Shown here: in pieces, positions 53,765-62,511 of the stretch | Layout: each line of letters opens with the position of its first letter | Numbering within the stretch: position 1 is the stretch's first letter | Assembly: GCA_000156115.1 (NCBI GenBank) | Contig: DS995276.1 | Coordinates: 2,746,751 to 2,810,750, forward strand | DNA from: Rhodobacteraceae bacterium HTCC2083 | GTDB taxonomy: Bacteria > Pseudomonadota > Alphaproteobacteria > Rhodobacterales > Rhodobacteraceae | DNA: 64,000 bases | Reading direction: 5' to 3' | Program-made: the position numbers and the translations under genes | Notes under the pieces: generated by a model | What the model was told of the DNA's origin: nothing | What the model saw: the letters and a program-made list of their open reading frames with translations, nothing else | The model's database searches: none

Positions 53765-55830
53765 GACTGACCCTCCAATAGGATATGAATGTTGCCATAG
53801 GCATCAATGGACACGGTATTGGTGGGGTGGATAACCACGGTCGTTCCGGGGTCTTCAATGATCGCGGGACCATCGAACGCCATGCCTGCACGGAGTTTTT
53901 CACCATCATAAATCGTGGCGGGATGCTTGCCTTCGAGGGCGTAATCGACGTCGCGGGTGCCTTTCACAGCCCCGCTCGCATCGGCGTCCCCCAGTGGCGC
54001 GGGAATCATTTCCAGCTTGCCAACCTCGGCGCGCGCAACAAGGTGGATGCCCACCATTTCAACGGGGGCACCCAGACGGTATGTATATTCGCGCTCATAA
54101 GCCTCGTGAAAATCATCCATGATTTTTGACAGCGCGCCATCTGTGACAGTGCCATCAAGCAAGACCTCGGTGGTGTGTTCTTGGTTTTGATAGCGGAATT
54201 TTCCATAGCGCAAGAACGTCAACCGCGCAGGATCAATGCCTTCGGATTTGAATGTGGCGCGGGCTTCGTCTTCGGCACTTGCAAAGACAGCTTCGATCCC
54301 CGTCGCAGACCCTTCGGACAGATCGGCAAGTTGCGTCACAAAATAGTCGCGGCGCAGGTCGGACATCATCATGCCCCATGCGGAAAACACGGATGCTGCG
54401 GCTGGCACGACGACCTTTTTGACTTGTAGTTCCTGACCCAAGGCAACAGCGTGCATCGCCCCGCCGCCACCAAACGCCAATAGGGTAAAGTCGCGGGTGT
54501 CGTGGCCACGGTTCAGCGACACCAGTTTCAGCGCATTGACCATGTTGTTATTGGCAATACGTACGATGCCTTGCGCGGCTTCATCGGTGGACACGCCCAG
54601 TTTGTCGCCAACCTGTTTTAAGGCTTTTCCAGCGCTGTCCATATCCGCATCAATGGCACCACCACAAAAGTAATCTTTGTTGATGCGACCCAGCCAAAGG
54701 TTTGCATCCGTTGTGGTCGCACTATTGCCCCCCTTGCCGTAGGCCGCAGGGCCCGGCAAAGCACCCGCCGATTGCGGGCCGACGTGCAGTTTGTCAAAGT
54801 CATCGACCCAAGCGATTGACCCGCCGCCATTGCCGATTTCGACCAGATCAACAACAGGCACCATGATCGGATAACCCGCAGATTTGCGGGACCGTTCGAT
54901 CCAATAATCCGTCATGATGCGGACTTCGCCGCCCTCAATCAGCGAACATTTTGCGGTGGTGCCGCCAATATCAAGCGCGAGGATATCAGGCTCATCAATC
55001 AGTTTGCCAAGTTCGGCAGCACCCCAAAACCCTGAGGCAGGGCCGCTTTCGACCATCGTGATCGGCACGGCAGAGGTCGCCTCAAGGCTGTCGACACCGC
55101 AGTTTGACTGCATGATGTATGGGCTTTGCGGCAGGCCCTGTTCGCGCAGGCTTTTGTCCAAATTGCCCAGATACCGCGCGGCAACAGGTTGCACATAGGC
55201 GGAGAGAACGGCGGTGTTGGACCGCTCGTATTCACGCCATTCGCGGGTGATTTGATGGCTCGCCACAACAGAGACGTCGGGCCAAAGGCGCTGAACTTCG
55301 GCCAAGACGGCCTCTTCGTGGGCGGTATTCGCATAGGAATGAAGCAATGAAATCGCGACGGCCTGCACGCCCTCAGTGCGGAAGTGATCCACGATGTCGG
55401 ACACGCCCGATAGGTCCAGCGGGATGCGCTCTGTCCCAAGATACGTCATGCGACCGGGAACCTCGGCGCGCAGGTAGCGTGGCACAAACGGTTCGGGCTT
55501 TTCATAGTGCAGATTAAAGAAATCGGGGCGGTTGCCGCGTGCAATTTCAATTGTGTCGCGAAAACCCTCGGTTGTGATCAGGCCAACGGTCACGCCTTTG
55601 CGCTCGGTCAGGGCATTGATAACCACCGTGGTGCCGTGAACCATGAAATCCACGTCTTTTGGGTCAATGTTGCCCTTGGCCATAACATTCAACACGCCCG
55701 CCTCAAAGTTGGGCGGCGTGGTGTCAGACTTAGCCGTTGTGATCTTCATGCCCTCTGGGCCTGTTTCAATAGCGACGAGATCGGTAAAGGTGCCGCCAAC
55801 ATCGGTAGCAATACGTTTGGTGGTTGTCAT
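53761..55830 (-). CDS. Hydantoinase A/oxoprolinase family subunit HyuA
   Basis: 689 residues with the two ATPase-type phosphate loops of the family, DVGGTFTDLVAIE (near 10) and ALDIGGTTAKCSLIEGG (near 290), plus RGNRPDFFNLHYEKPEPFVP and FGGGGAMHAVALGQEL. The family couples ATP hydrolysis to opening of five-membered cyclic imides or amides; the exact substrate is unknown. Upstream it is separated by one base from the GAF gene, and its stop overlaps hyuB. Confidence 0.93.
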   Translation of the reverse strand: MTTTKRIATDVGGTFTDLVAIETGPEGMKITTAKSDTTPPNFEAGVLNVMAKGNIDPKDVDFMVHGTTVVINALTERKGVTVGLITTEGFRDTIEIARGNRPDFFNLHYEKPEPFVPRYLRAEVPGRMTYLGTERIPLDLSGVSDIVDHFRTEGVQAVAISLLHSYANTAHEEAVLAEVQRLWPDVSVVASHQITREWREYERSNTAVLSAYVQPVAARYLGNLDKSLREQGLPQSPYIMQSNCGVDSLEATSAVPITMVESGPASGFWGAAELGKLIDEPDILALDIGGTTAKCSLIEGGEVRIMTDYWIERSRKSAGYPIMVPVVDLVEIGNGGGSIAWVDDFDKLHVGPQSAGALPGPAAYGKGGNSATTTDANLWLGRINKDYFCGGAIDADMDSAGKALKQVGDKLGVSTDEAAQGIVRIANNNMVNALKLVSLNRGHDTRDFTLLAFGGGGAMHAVALGQELQVKKVVVPAAASVFSAWGMMMSDLRRDYFVTQLADLSEGSATGIEAVFASAEDEARATFKSEGIDPARLTFLRYGKFRYQNQEHTTEVLLDGTVTDGALSKIMDDFHEAYEREYTYRLGAPVEMVGIHLVARAEVGKLEMIPAPLGDADASGAVKGTRDVDYALEGKHPATIYDGEKLRAGMAFDGPAIIEDPGTTVVIHPTNTVSIDAYGNIHILLEGQS

Positions 55831-55831
55831 A

Positions 55832-56317
55832 TCAATTGGCCCCTTTGGTCATGTAATCATCAAGAAGAAACGCCAGCGCGCCGGCCTGCTTAAGGCCTTC
55901 CGCCGCAGCGACGCGTTCAGGCGTAAAATGGCCCGCGTCGTGCAAACAATTGAGTGTTCCGATGACATTACCGTTCACCACAATCGGCACATTCATGCAG
56001 CTTTCGCAGCCGAGTGATTTGATCAACGCGTGGTCCGGAAACACTGCCGCAATTTCTTCTATAGAGTTGGCGACAAATATCTCTTGTCGGCCCTGCACCT
56101 GCTCTGTCCACGCATTATCCTCGATGGGTTTTTCGCCGCTGGCGGCGTAGGCGTCTGGCATGTTGGAATAGTTGCGCCGTGCGACGCCGCGGTCGTGGTC
56201 TACTTCCATAAGGGTGAACAGTTTTACGCCGATAGCCTGATCAACGAGGGCTTCAAGGGCCTTGAATGTGGCCATCGGTTGGTCCCTCGAAGCCATGGCT
56301 TTGGTGATATCGGTCAT
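55832..56317 (-). CDS. Stand-alone GAF-domain protein
   Basis: 161 residues, almost all one GAF domain (LEALVDQAIGVKLFTLMEVD to LKQAGALAFLLDD). Three cysteines are grouped in the fold: C104 and C107 in GCESCMNVPI and C124 in GTLNCLH. Free GAF domains include the methionine-R-sulfoxide reductase fRMsr, which uses Cys residues, but its exact motif is not matched. It is locked into the operon by an ATGA overlap with the upstream ATPase and one base from hyuA. It may sense or process the imported substrate. Confidence 0.8.
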   Translation of the reverse strand: MTDITKAMASRDQPMATFKALEALVDQAIGVKLFTLMEVDHDRGVARRNYSNMPDAYAASGEKPIEDNAWTEQVQGRQEIFVANSIEEIAAVFPDHALIKSLGCESCMNVPIVVNGNVIGTLNCLHDAGHFTPERVAAAEGLKQAGALAFLLDDYMTKGAN

Positions 56318-57111
56318 ACGCCCTCCGCAAGTTTGTTTCTGAGATTGAGTTCTGCCGCGTCCACGACGGGCACTGCGCCGATCAATTGACGGGTATAAGC
56401 GGCCTGTGGAGCCGAGAATATTTGTGTAGTTTCGCCAAGTTCGACCAACTGGCCAGATTGGAAAACCGCCACGCGGTCGGCCACGTTGCGCACAACGGCC
56501 AGATCGTGAGTGATGAAGATATAGGTCAGGCCCCGTACGACACGCAGATCGTTGAGCAAGCGCAGGACACGAGCTTGGACAAGAACATCCAACGCGGATG
56601 TCGGTTCATCCAACACCAAAAATCGTGGATCGCAGGCAAGTGCGCGGGCGATGCTGACGCGCTGACGTTGCCCGCCCGAAAGGGACGCAGGCGCGCGCGT
56701 GCGCATATCACCAGACAGGCCAACGGCGTCAAGCGCATCTTCGACTACGCCCCACCGTCCGGATTTCTCACCGATATCGTAAACGTCCAATCCCAACCGC
56801 ACCGACGCCCCGATGGATCGTTTGGGATTAAGTGAGGACAATGGGTTTTGCTGTACCAGTTGAATACGGCGGCGTTGTTCGGCGCTGCGCTTGGCGGACA
56901 GGGCCTGCCCATCAAACGTAATCTCGCCGGACGTTGCTGCCAGTATCCCAAGGATCATATTGGCAATCGTGGTTTTGCCAGACCCGCTTTCGCCGACGAT
57001 GGCAAGGCATTCGCCCGCCTGCACATCCAGCGTCACATCGCTTACGGCATGAACAGGGCCTGTGGGTGTTTCAAATGTCTTCGTCAAACCGTTGAGGGAA
57101 AGAAGGGTCAT
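56314..57111 (-). CDS. Dipeptide/oligopeptide ABC transporter ATP-binding protein (DppF-like)
   Basis: 265 residues with Walker A GESGSGKTT, signature LSGGQRQRVSIARAL, Walker B FLVLDEPTSALD and a switch His. The C-terminal oligopeptide-type extension is PQAAYTRQLIGAVP. It forms the second ATPase of the importer with the gene at 57.1-58.0 kb. Overlaps by four bases on both sides. Confidence 0.93.
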   Translation of the reverse strand: MTLLSLNGLTKTFETPTGPVHAVSDVTLDVQAGECLAIVGESGSGKTTIANMILGILAATSGEITFDGQALSAKRSAEQRRRIQLVQQNPLSSLNPKRSIGASVRLGLDVYDIGEKSGRWGVVEDALDAVGLSGDMRTRAPASLSGGQRQRVSIARALACDPRFLVLDEPTSALDVLVQARVLRLLNDLRVVRGLTYIFITHDLAVVRNVADRVAVFQSGQLVELGETTQIFSAPQAAYTRQLIGAVPVVDAAELNLRNKLAEGV

Positions 57112-57974
57112 AACGCGCCCCCGTGGCTTATGCGCGGCGCGAGGAAATCATCACTGACCTCCGGCACTTCGGGCAATCCTGCACCCGTGATTCGTGGCAC
57201 GGCAGACATAAGGGCGCGGGTGTAGGCGTGTTGCGGGTTGGCAAATAATGCGTCCGTCGGTCCATCTTCGACGATGTTGCCGCGATAGATTACATAGACG
57301 CGGTCCGCGAATTCACGAACGACACCAAGGTTGTGCGAGATGAACAGCACGGACGTGCCGTTTTGCTCAACCAAGTCGCGTATCAGCGTCAAAGTTTGGG
57401 CTTGGACTGACACATCAAGCGCCGTGCCCGGCTCGTCCGCCAACAGCAATTTGGGTGTGTTGGCCAGCGCCATGGCGATCATCACCCTTTGGTTCATGCC
57501 ACCCGACAGTTGAAACGGATAGGCCCCCAAAACACGGGCAGGATCGGGGATCGCGACCTCGTCCAGCAGGGTTGTGGCGCGGGCATGACTGGCTGCTTTA
57601 GACAGTTTGGGATCGCGACGGCGCAAGACTTCGGTGAATTGATTGCCGATGGTGAACATCGGGTTCAGCGCGGATGTCGGATCTTGGAAAATCATCGACA
57701 TTTCCGTTCCACGCAAACCCGCGCGGTCACGGGCAGACATGGCGTTGATGTCTTGGCCGTCGAACTGAACTGTACCGCTGATGCGGGCGGTTCGGGTTTC
57801 CTGCAACAGCCCCAAGACGATACGCGCCGTCACAGATTTACCTGACCCACTTTCACCAACCAAGGCCACTTTTTCACCGGCGGCGATATCAAGGTCGATG
57901 CCGTGCAAGACATCAACATGTCCGGTCAGTGTTTTGAAGCCAAGGTGCAGGTCTTTGATGTGCAGAATGCTCAT
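57108..57974 (-). CDS. Dipeptide/oligopeptide ABC transporter ATP-binding protein (DppD-like)
   Basis: 288 residues. Walker A is GESGSGKSV, signature LSGGMNQRVMIAMAL, Walker B LLADEPGTALDV. MSMIFQDPTSALNP is the family's Q-loop, and the C-terminal NPQHAYTRALMSAVPR belongs to the OppD/DppD class. Coupled by ATGA to permease and to the second ATPase. Confidence 0.93.
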   Translation of the reverse strand: MSILHIKDLHLGFKTLTGHVDVLHGIDLDIAAGEKVALVGESGSGKSVTARIVLGLLQETRTARISGTVQFDGQDINAMSARDRAGLRGTEMSMIFQDPTSALNPMFTIGNQFTEVLRRRDPKLSKAASHARATTLLDEVAIPDPARVLGAYPFQLSGGMNQRVMIAMALANTPKLLLADEPGTALDVSVQAQTLTLIRDLVEQNGTSVLFISHNLGVVREFADRVYVIYRGNIVEDGPTDALFANPQHAYTRALMSAVPRITGAGLPEVPEVSDDFLAPRISHGGAL

Positions 57975-58804
57975 TCATCTACTCCCAACACATCGCGAAG
58001 CCCGTCGCCCAGCAGGTTAAACCCAAACACAGCGACCAGAATGGCAAGGCCGGGGAAAACCGTCAGCCACCAGCTGTCGGGAAGATACCGCGCACCTTCA
58101 GCGACCATCGATCCAAGGTCAGCGGTGGGCGGTTGCACACCCAAACCGAGGAACGACAGCGACGAGGCGATGATAATCACAAAGCCCATATCGAGCGTCA
58201 TCTTGGTGATGATCGCGGGCAGGCAATTGGGTAGAATTTCGCGAAATGCGATGTGGCCAGCGCCTGCGCCAATGACTTCGGCAGCCAGCACGTAGCCTTC
58301 TTCGCGTTCGCCCCGTGCAATTGAATAGACCAACCGCGCGTACCACGGCCACCACATCGCGGTGACGGCCAGCATGGCGTTGGTCAAAGTGGGCTCCAAC
58401 ACACCCATCATCGCGATGGCCAAGACCAGCGGTGGAATTGACAGGAAAACATCAACGATGCGCATCAAGATCATCTCAAGCCAGCCACCGATATAGCCTG
58501 CCAGCAAGCCGATCATTGTGCCGATCGGAACAGCGATGGCAAGGACGACGACGCCCAGTGTCAGACTGATCTGATAGGCAAACAAGATGCGGCTGAAAAT
58601 GTCGCGGCCCACCAGATCGGTTCCCATCCAATTGCGCGCCGAGGGGGCGCGGTTGTTGTTGAGAAAATCTACGACAGCGCCATTATGGGTTGGGAATGGT
58701 GCGATCCAAGGCGCGAAAATCGCGGCCAGAGTGATAAGACAGACAAGGATAAGCCCCAAAAGGCTAAGCGGATTTGCCGCCAGAATACGAAGCGTGCGGA
58801 TCAT
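57971..58804 (-). CDS. Dipeptide-type ABC transporter permease (DppC-like)
   Basis: 277 residues with an N-terminal helix (LSLLGLILVCLITLAAIFAPW), GTDLVGRDIFSRILFAYQISL and the EAA-like loop VLAAEVIGAGAGHIAFREILPN. The start at 58804 is set by ATGA overlap with the preceding permease; a much longer frame upstream runs out of phase with that gene and is a shadow. Confidence 0.92.
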   Translation of the reverse strand: MIRTLRILAANPLSLLGLILVCLITLAAIFAPWIAPFPTHNGAVVDFLNNNRAPSARNWMGTDLVGRDIFSRILFAYQISLTLGVVVLAIAVPIGTMIGLLAGYIGGWLEMILMRIVDVFLSIPPLVLAIAMMGVLEPTLTNAMLAVTAMWWPWYARLVYSIARGEREEGYVLAAEVIGAGAGHIAFREILPNCLPAIITKMTLDMGFVIIIASSLSFLGLGVQPPTADLGSMVAEGARYLPDSWWLTVFPGLAILVAVFGFNLLGDGLRDVLGVDE

Positions 58805-59829
58805 GATGCACCTCGCGTGGAATACCGGATGCGCGGGTTCAGGAAGGCGATCATCAAATCGACAATGATGTTCACGATCAAGAATGTGATGGCGATGATC
58901 AGGACCGTGCCCATGATCGCGTTCAGGTCTTTGCGCAGGATCACCGCGACGCCGTAGCGCGACAGGCCGGGCCATGCAAAGACAGCTTCTACCAGAAATG
59001 CGTTGCCCAGCATGGCGGCAAAATCGAGCCCGATGATGGTCAGGGACGGGATCAGTGACGGCTTGAACGCGTAACTGCGTGCGATGCGCGACGGAAAGAA
59101 CCCGTAAGCCTGCGCCATCTCGATATAAGGCTTTTCATAGGTCTCGACCATGTTGGCGCGGGTCAGACGCGCGGCTTGACCGATGCCAGAAAGTGACAAG
59201 GCGATTGCGGGCAAAATGAGGTGATGCACGGCACTGCCGAAGGCCGCCCAATTGCCCACCAAAAGCGTGTCGATTGTCAGAAAACCAGTGGTGCGTTCAA
59301 TGTCATAGATGTCCGATATGCGCCCCGCGATAGGGAACAGCGGCAGGTAGAATGCAAACAGCAACATCAAGATCACGGCCCAAACAAAACCGGGTGCTGA
59401 TACGGTCAATAGGGCAATGACACGAACCAAATGATCCTGCCAACGCCCCCGATGCCGAGCGGCTAGAATACCCAATGGCAAACCGAAAGCCACCATGATG
59501 AACCCCGCCAAGAACACCAATTCTAATGTCGCAGGCAGGAATTGCGCGATGTCTTGGGTGACGGGGCGATTGGTATAAAGCGACATGCCCAAATCGCCGC
59601 GCAGCACATCGGCTACGAAATGTCCGTATTGCACAGGCAGCGATGCATCCAGATGCATCTCGGCCCGCAGGCTCGCGATTTGCTCTGCATTGGCGTTTGG
59701 GCCAAGAGCGATGCGGGCTGGATCACCGGGGATGATCCGCGCAATCGCGAAGATCAGCATCGAGACACCAACAAGCACAATGAGAGAGATGCCTAGCCGA
59801 TTCAACAGCAGGCGGAGAATTCCAGACAT
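58801..59829 (-). CDS. Dipeptide-type ABC transporter permease (DppB-like)
   Basis: 342 residues from ATG 59829. About six helices. It has the DppB signature RIIPGDPARIALGPNA and an EAA loop region YIEMAQAYGFFPSRIARSYAFKP. Together with DppC-like it forms the membrane pore. It begins 84 bases after the substrate-binding gene ends. No hairpin of note was seen in the gap. Confidence 0.92.
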   Translation of the reverse strand: MSGILRLLLNRLGISLIVLVGVSMLIFAIARIIPGDPARIALGPNANAEQIASLRAEMHLDASLPVQYGHFVADVLRGDLGMSLYTNRPVTQDIAQFLPATLELVFLAGFIMVAFGLPLGILAARHRGRWQDHLVRVIALLTVSAPGFVWAVILMLLFAFYLPLFPIAGRISDIYDIERTTGFLTIDTLLVGNWAAFGSAVHHLILPAIALSLSGIGQAARLTRANMVETYEKPYIEMAQAYGFFPSRIARSYAFKPSLIPSLTIIGLDFAAMLGNAFLVEAVFAWPGLSRYGVAVILRKDLNAIMGTVLIIAITFLIVNIIVDLMIAFLNPRIRYSTRGAS

Positions 59830-59913
59830 TTGGAGCTTTCGCAATTAAAGGAGGCAGAGGTAGCATAAAAAAGTGGGGCGCAAACAGCGTGCCTGCGCCC
59901 CAGTTCAGGGAGA

Positions 59914-61479
59914 TTATTCGCCAGTCATTTCCATCAGGCGGAAGCTGAAGCCCATGCCATCAAGACCGAACGCCATAGCCGGATCGCTGAGTGCTGGAAC
60001 TTTCACACGGTTGGACGCTGCAAAGACAGACTGACGGTCAAAGCCGTAGATTGTCGGTGCAACCGCCATCAGGCGCGCGTTCAATGCGGAGTAAGCCGCC
60101 TCGCGTTCTGCGTCAGATGTGGCCGTTCGGCCCGCGTCCAAAGCTGCATCGACCTCTGCATCGTTCAGGTATTCCGGCGACTGCCATGTGCCCGGCGTGG
60201 AGGAGTGATACATGCCGTAAAGCAGCGTATCAGGATCACCTGTAACCGCATTCACGAACAGCTGGCTGATGTGCGGTGTGCTTTCTGCATTCGAGACCTG
60301 CTCGGCAAACAAAGCCCATGGAAGCTTGGTTATGCTTGACGAAATGCCCACTTCGTTAAAGTTGGACTGCATCAACAACGCGAAACGCTCTTCCAGTGGA
60401 ACTTCTGCGATCCAGCTGATTTCGAGGTTCATCTCGGCAGGGTCGTAGGGGCAATCTGCAAGGTAGGCCTTCGCCGCATCAAGATCCTGTGCTTGCGCCA
60501 TGTCAGCGCCATTTGCCCCAAACATGCCGACCGGAATAGCACCCGTTGCAGGGCTACCGCCAGACACGTCATCATTGATCGCAATCATCTGAATGGCTGT
60601 GCCGTAATCAAACACCGCACTCAGCGCCAAACGACAGTTCACATTATCAAGCGGTGCTTTTTGCGTGTTCATCTTGAAATAGAACCCGCCTGTGCCGCTT
60701 TCGGTCAGCAGCTGCGCGCCGTCTTTTGCGAGTGCCTGCACCACTTCCGGTGGCAACCACTGGCTGGCAATATCGTGCTCGCCTTGGGCGACCAACGTGC
60801 GGACCGTCGCAGGCTCAAGTCCGTAGCGCAGGCGCACTGTATCTGGGGCAACGTCCGCAACATTAAGGAAATAGCTGTCTGATTTCGCCATAACCGTTTC
60901 TTCTTGCGGGTTATGTGAGGTTACGGAGTACGCCCCCGTGCCAGCACCGTTGGCGGACAGGAATTCTTCGCCCCACTCGCTGTCAGAATTGGCTTTGACA
61001 TGCGCCATATCGACAATCGGAAGACGGACCAACGACGCAATGAACGGCGCGTAAGGTGTTTCAAGCGTCAAGGTGACGGTCGTGTCATCAACAGCCGCGG
61101 CTTTGACGCCAGCAAAAAGATACGACAGACCAGCACCAAGTGCTTGCATCCGCTCAACCGAATAAACCACGTCGGCAGCAGTCATCTTGTTGCCCGACTG
61201 GAACATCACGTCATCGCGCAAAGTGAACGTGTATGTCGACCCGTCAACCTCCCAACCAGCGGCAAGGTGTGGCGTATGCCCGGGACCGCCCTGCGCAGGC
61301 AGCACAAGCGTATCATAGACATTGAACATCAGGATGCTGTCAGCATAGTCGGATGCTTTCGCAGGATCGAGTTCACCAACGGCCACTTCATCAAGCCGCA
61401 AAACGGTTTCGGCAAATGCAGGGCTGGCCAACGCCGTGGCCGCGCAAAGCGCCGTTATTAGAGCTTTATTTTTCATCAT
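59914..61479 (-). CDS. ABC transporter substrate-binding protein, family 5 (peptide/opine/nickel type)
   Basis: 521 residues with signal peptide MMKNKALITALCAATALASP-AFA and the SBP_bac_5 pattern: SDYADSILMFNVYDTLVLPA, YTFTLRDDVMFQSGNKMTAADVVYSVERM and a later YFKMNTQKAPLDNV. ATG 61479 is preceded by GGAG at nine bases and lies inside the 3' end of the regulator gene (14-base overlap), so regulator and transporter share a transcript. Ligand is probably the substrate of the hydantoinase genes. Confidence 0.93.
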   Translation of the reverse strand: MMKNKALITALCAATALASPAFAETVLRLDEVAVGELDPAKASDYADSILMFNVYDTLVLPAQGGPGHTPHLAAGWEVDGSTYTFTLRDDVMFQSGNKMTAADVVYSVERMQALGAGLSYLFAGVKAAAVDDTTVTLTLETPYAPFIASLVRLPIVDMAHVKANSDSEWGEEFLSANGAGTGAYSVTSHNPQEETVMAKSDSYFLNVADVAPDTVRLRYGLEPATVRTLVAQGEHDIASQWLPPEVVQALAKDGAQLLTESGTGGFYFKMNTQKAPLDNVNCRLALSAVFDYGTAIQMIAINDDVSGGSPATGAIPVGMFGANGADMAQAQDLDAAKAYLADCPYDPAEMNLEISWIAEVPLEERFALLMQSNFNEVGISSSITKLPWALFAEQVSNAESTPHISQLFVNAVTGDPDTLLYGMYHSSTPGTWQSPEYLNDAEVDAALDAGRTATSDAEREAAYSALNARLMAVAPTIYGFDRQSVFAASNRVKVPALSDPAMAFGLDGMGFSFRLMEMTGE

Positions 61480-62128
61480 TGTTAGTTTCTCCGGTTGGAT
61501 AGGTTGCAACCTCTTGAGGTGAGGCCTTTTTGTGAATTGGGGCGGGTGCATCGCCAAAAACATCCATGGTGCCACACCACAGAATAGACGCAGTTGATGT
61601 TCCGTGGTTCCAAGTTGAATGCACGCGGCAGCTTTCAAAGTGAATTGAGTCGCCCTTGCGCAAAACTTCAGCTACGCCTTCAATCTCAACGGTGATTTCA
61701 CCGTCAAGAATATAGAACATCTCTTCACCATGATGGCTGATCGGTTCCATCCGGTGTCCCGGTGTTTCATGCACGAGGACAGAATGGAGCTTTGATCCCG
61801 CAAAAGACGTTGAAAGCCGCTCATATGATACGTCGGCATCGGCCACAGAATAGGCCAAACGGCTAGCTTCGTGTGTGGTTTGGCTGCCAGCGCTTGGTTG
61901 CTGAAGAAAGTGACCGATTTCAGTGTCGAGAGCGGCGGCAATAGACGCAAGAGAGCCTAAAGAAGGCGATGTAAGCCCGCGTTCGACTTGACTGATGAAA
62001 CCAACAGACAGGCCAGCGGCGTCTGCCACACTTTGCATCGTAAGCGTAAGCTCTTTGCGCCTAGCGCGCAACGACGCACCAAGATCAGGCGCTGATTTAT
62101 CTTTCAATTGGGCGTTGTTTTTTAGCAT
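61466..62128 (-). CDS. XRE-family regulator with C-terminal cupin
   Basis: 220 residues. HTH_3 DNA-binding domain ~17-71 (TLTMQSVADAAGLSVGFISQVERG), linker, then cupin sensor ~105-180 (ETPGHRMEPISHHGEEMFYILDGEITVEIEG). Cupin regulators of this type (PuuR-like) bind the pathway ligand. ATG 62128 begins the family-length protein and lies inside the first copy of a duplicated operator-like sequence, so strong autoregulation is likely. It overlaps the substrate-binding gene. Confidence 0.92.
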   Translation of the reverse strand: MLKNNAQLKDKSAPDLGASLRARRKELTLTMQSVADAAGLSVGFISQVERGLTSPSLGSLASIAAALDTEIGHFLQQPSAGSQTTHEASRLAYSVADADVSYERLSTSFAGSKLHSVLVHETPGHRMEPISHHGEEMFYILDGEITVEIEGVAEVLRKGDSIHFESCRVHSTWNHGTSTASILWCGTMDVFGDAPAPIHKKASPQEVATYPTGETNNDEK

Positions 62129-62186
62129 AGGTAAAAAATGCAACGATTCCCATCCTATGTCAACATTTTTTAGTATAGGTAAAAAT
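62118..62186 (-). promoter_or_regulatory. Two direct operator-like repeats at the XRE-cupin gene start
   Basis: TTTTTTAGCATAGGTAAAAA (62118-62137) and TTTTTTAGTATAGGTAAAAA (62166-62185) differ at one base and are 48 bases apart. One spans the start codon and the other lies ~40 bases upstream. These are probable binding sites of the encoded regulator. The remainder of the 383-base gap (62187-62511) shows no gene. Confidence 0.65.
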
Positions 62187-62511
62187 ATTAGAGTTCTGGA
62201 ATTGCGGCGCTTTGTCAAAAAGGGCGGTAAGCTGCCATTAGCGCGGCCGCAGCGAATGCACACTTCGTCCCGCTACTCGGTCACTCGCACTTGGAGAATG
62301 CTGCGCGACGCACGAACGGCTGGTCTGGTGAAGCGGCGGCGCAGCATCCGAGTGTTGCGTGGAAGTCGGCTGTGGGCCGTCCTTGTCTGGGAAGGTGTGC
62401 CCCTGATGCGTAAATGCTGCGACCGATCTAATGGCGGCAGTGAGCCCAAAGTGACATGTTTTCTGCGCAGCGGCGAATGTTGGCTTGTGGGCCGGATGGT
62501 TGGTGACAGGG

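Noticed and set aside
57971..58975. Longer DppC-like protein starting at 58975
   Set aside because: The first 57 codons overlap the preceding permease out of frame and lack membrane character; the ATGA start at 58804 is correct.
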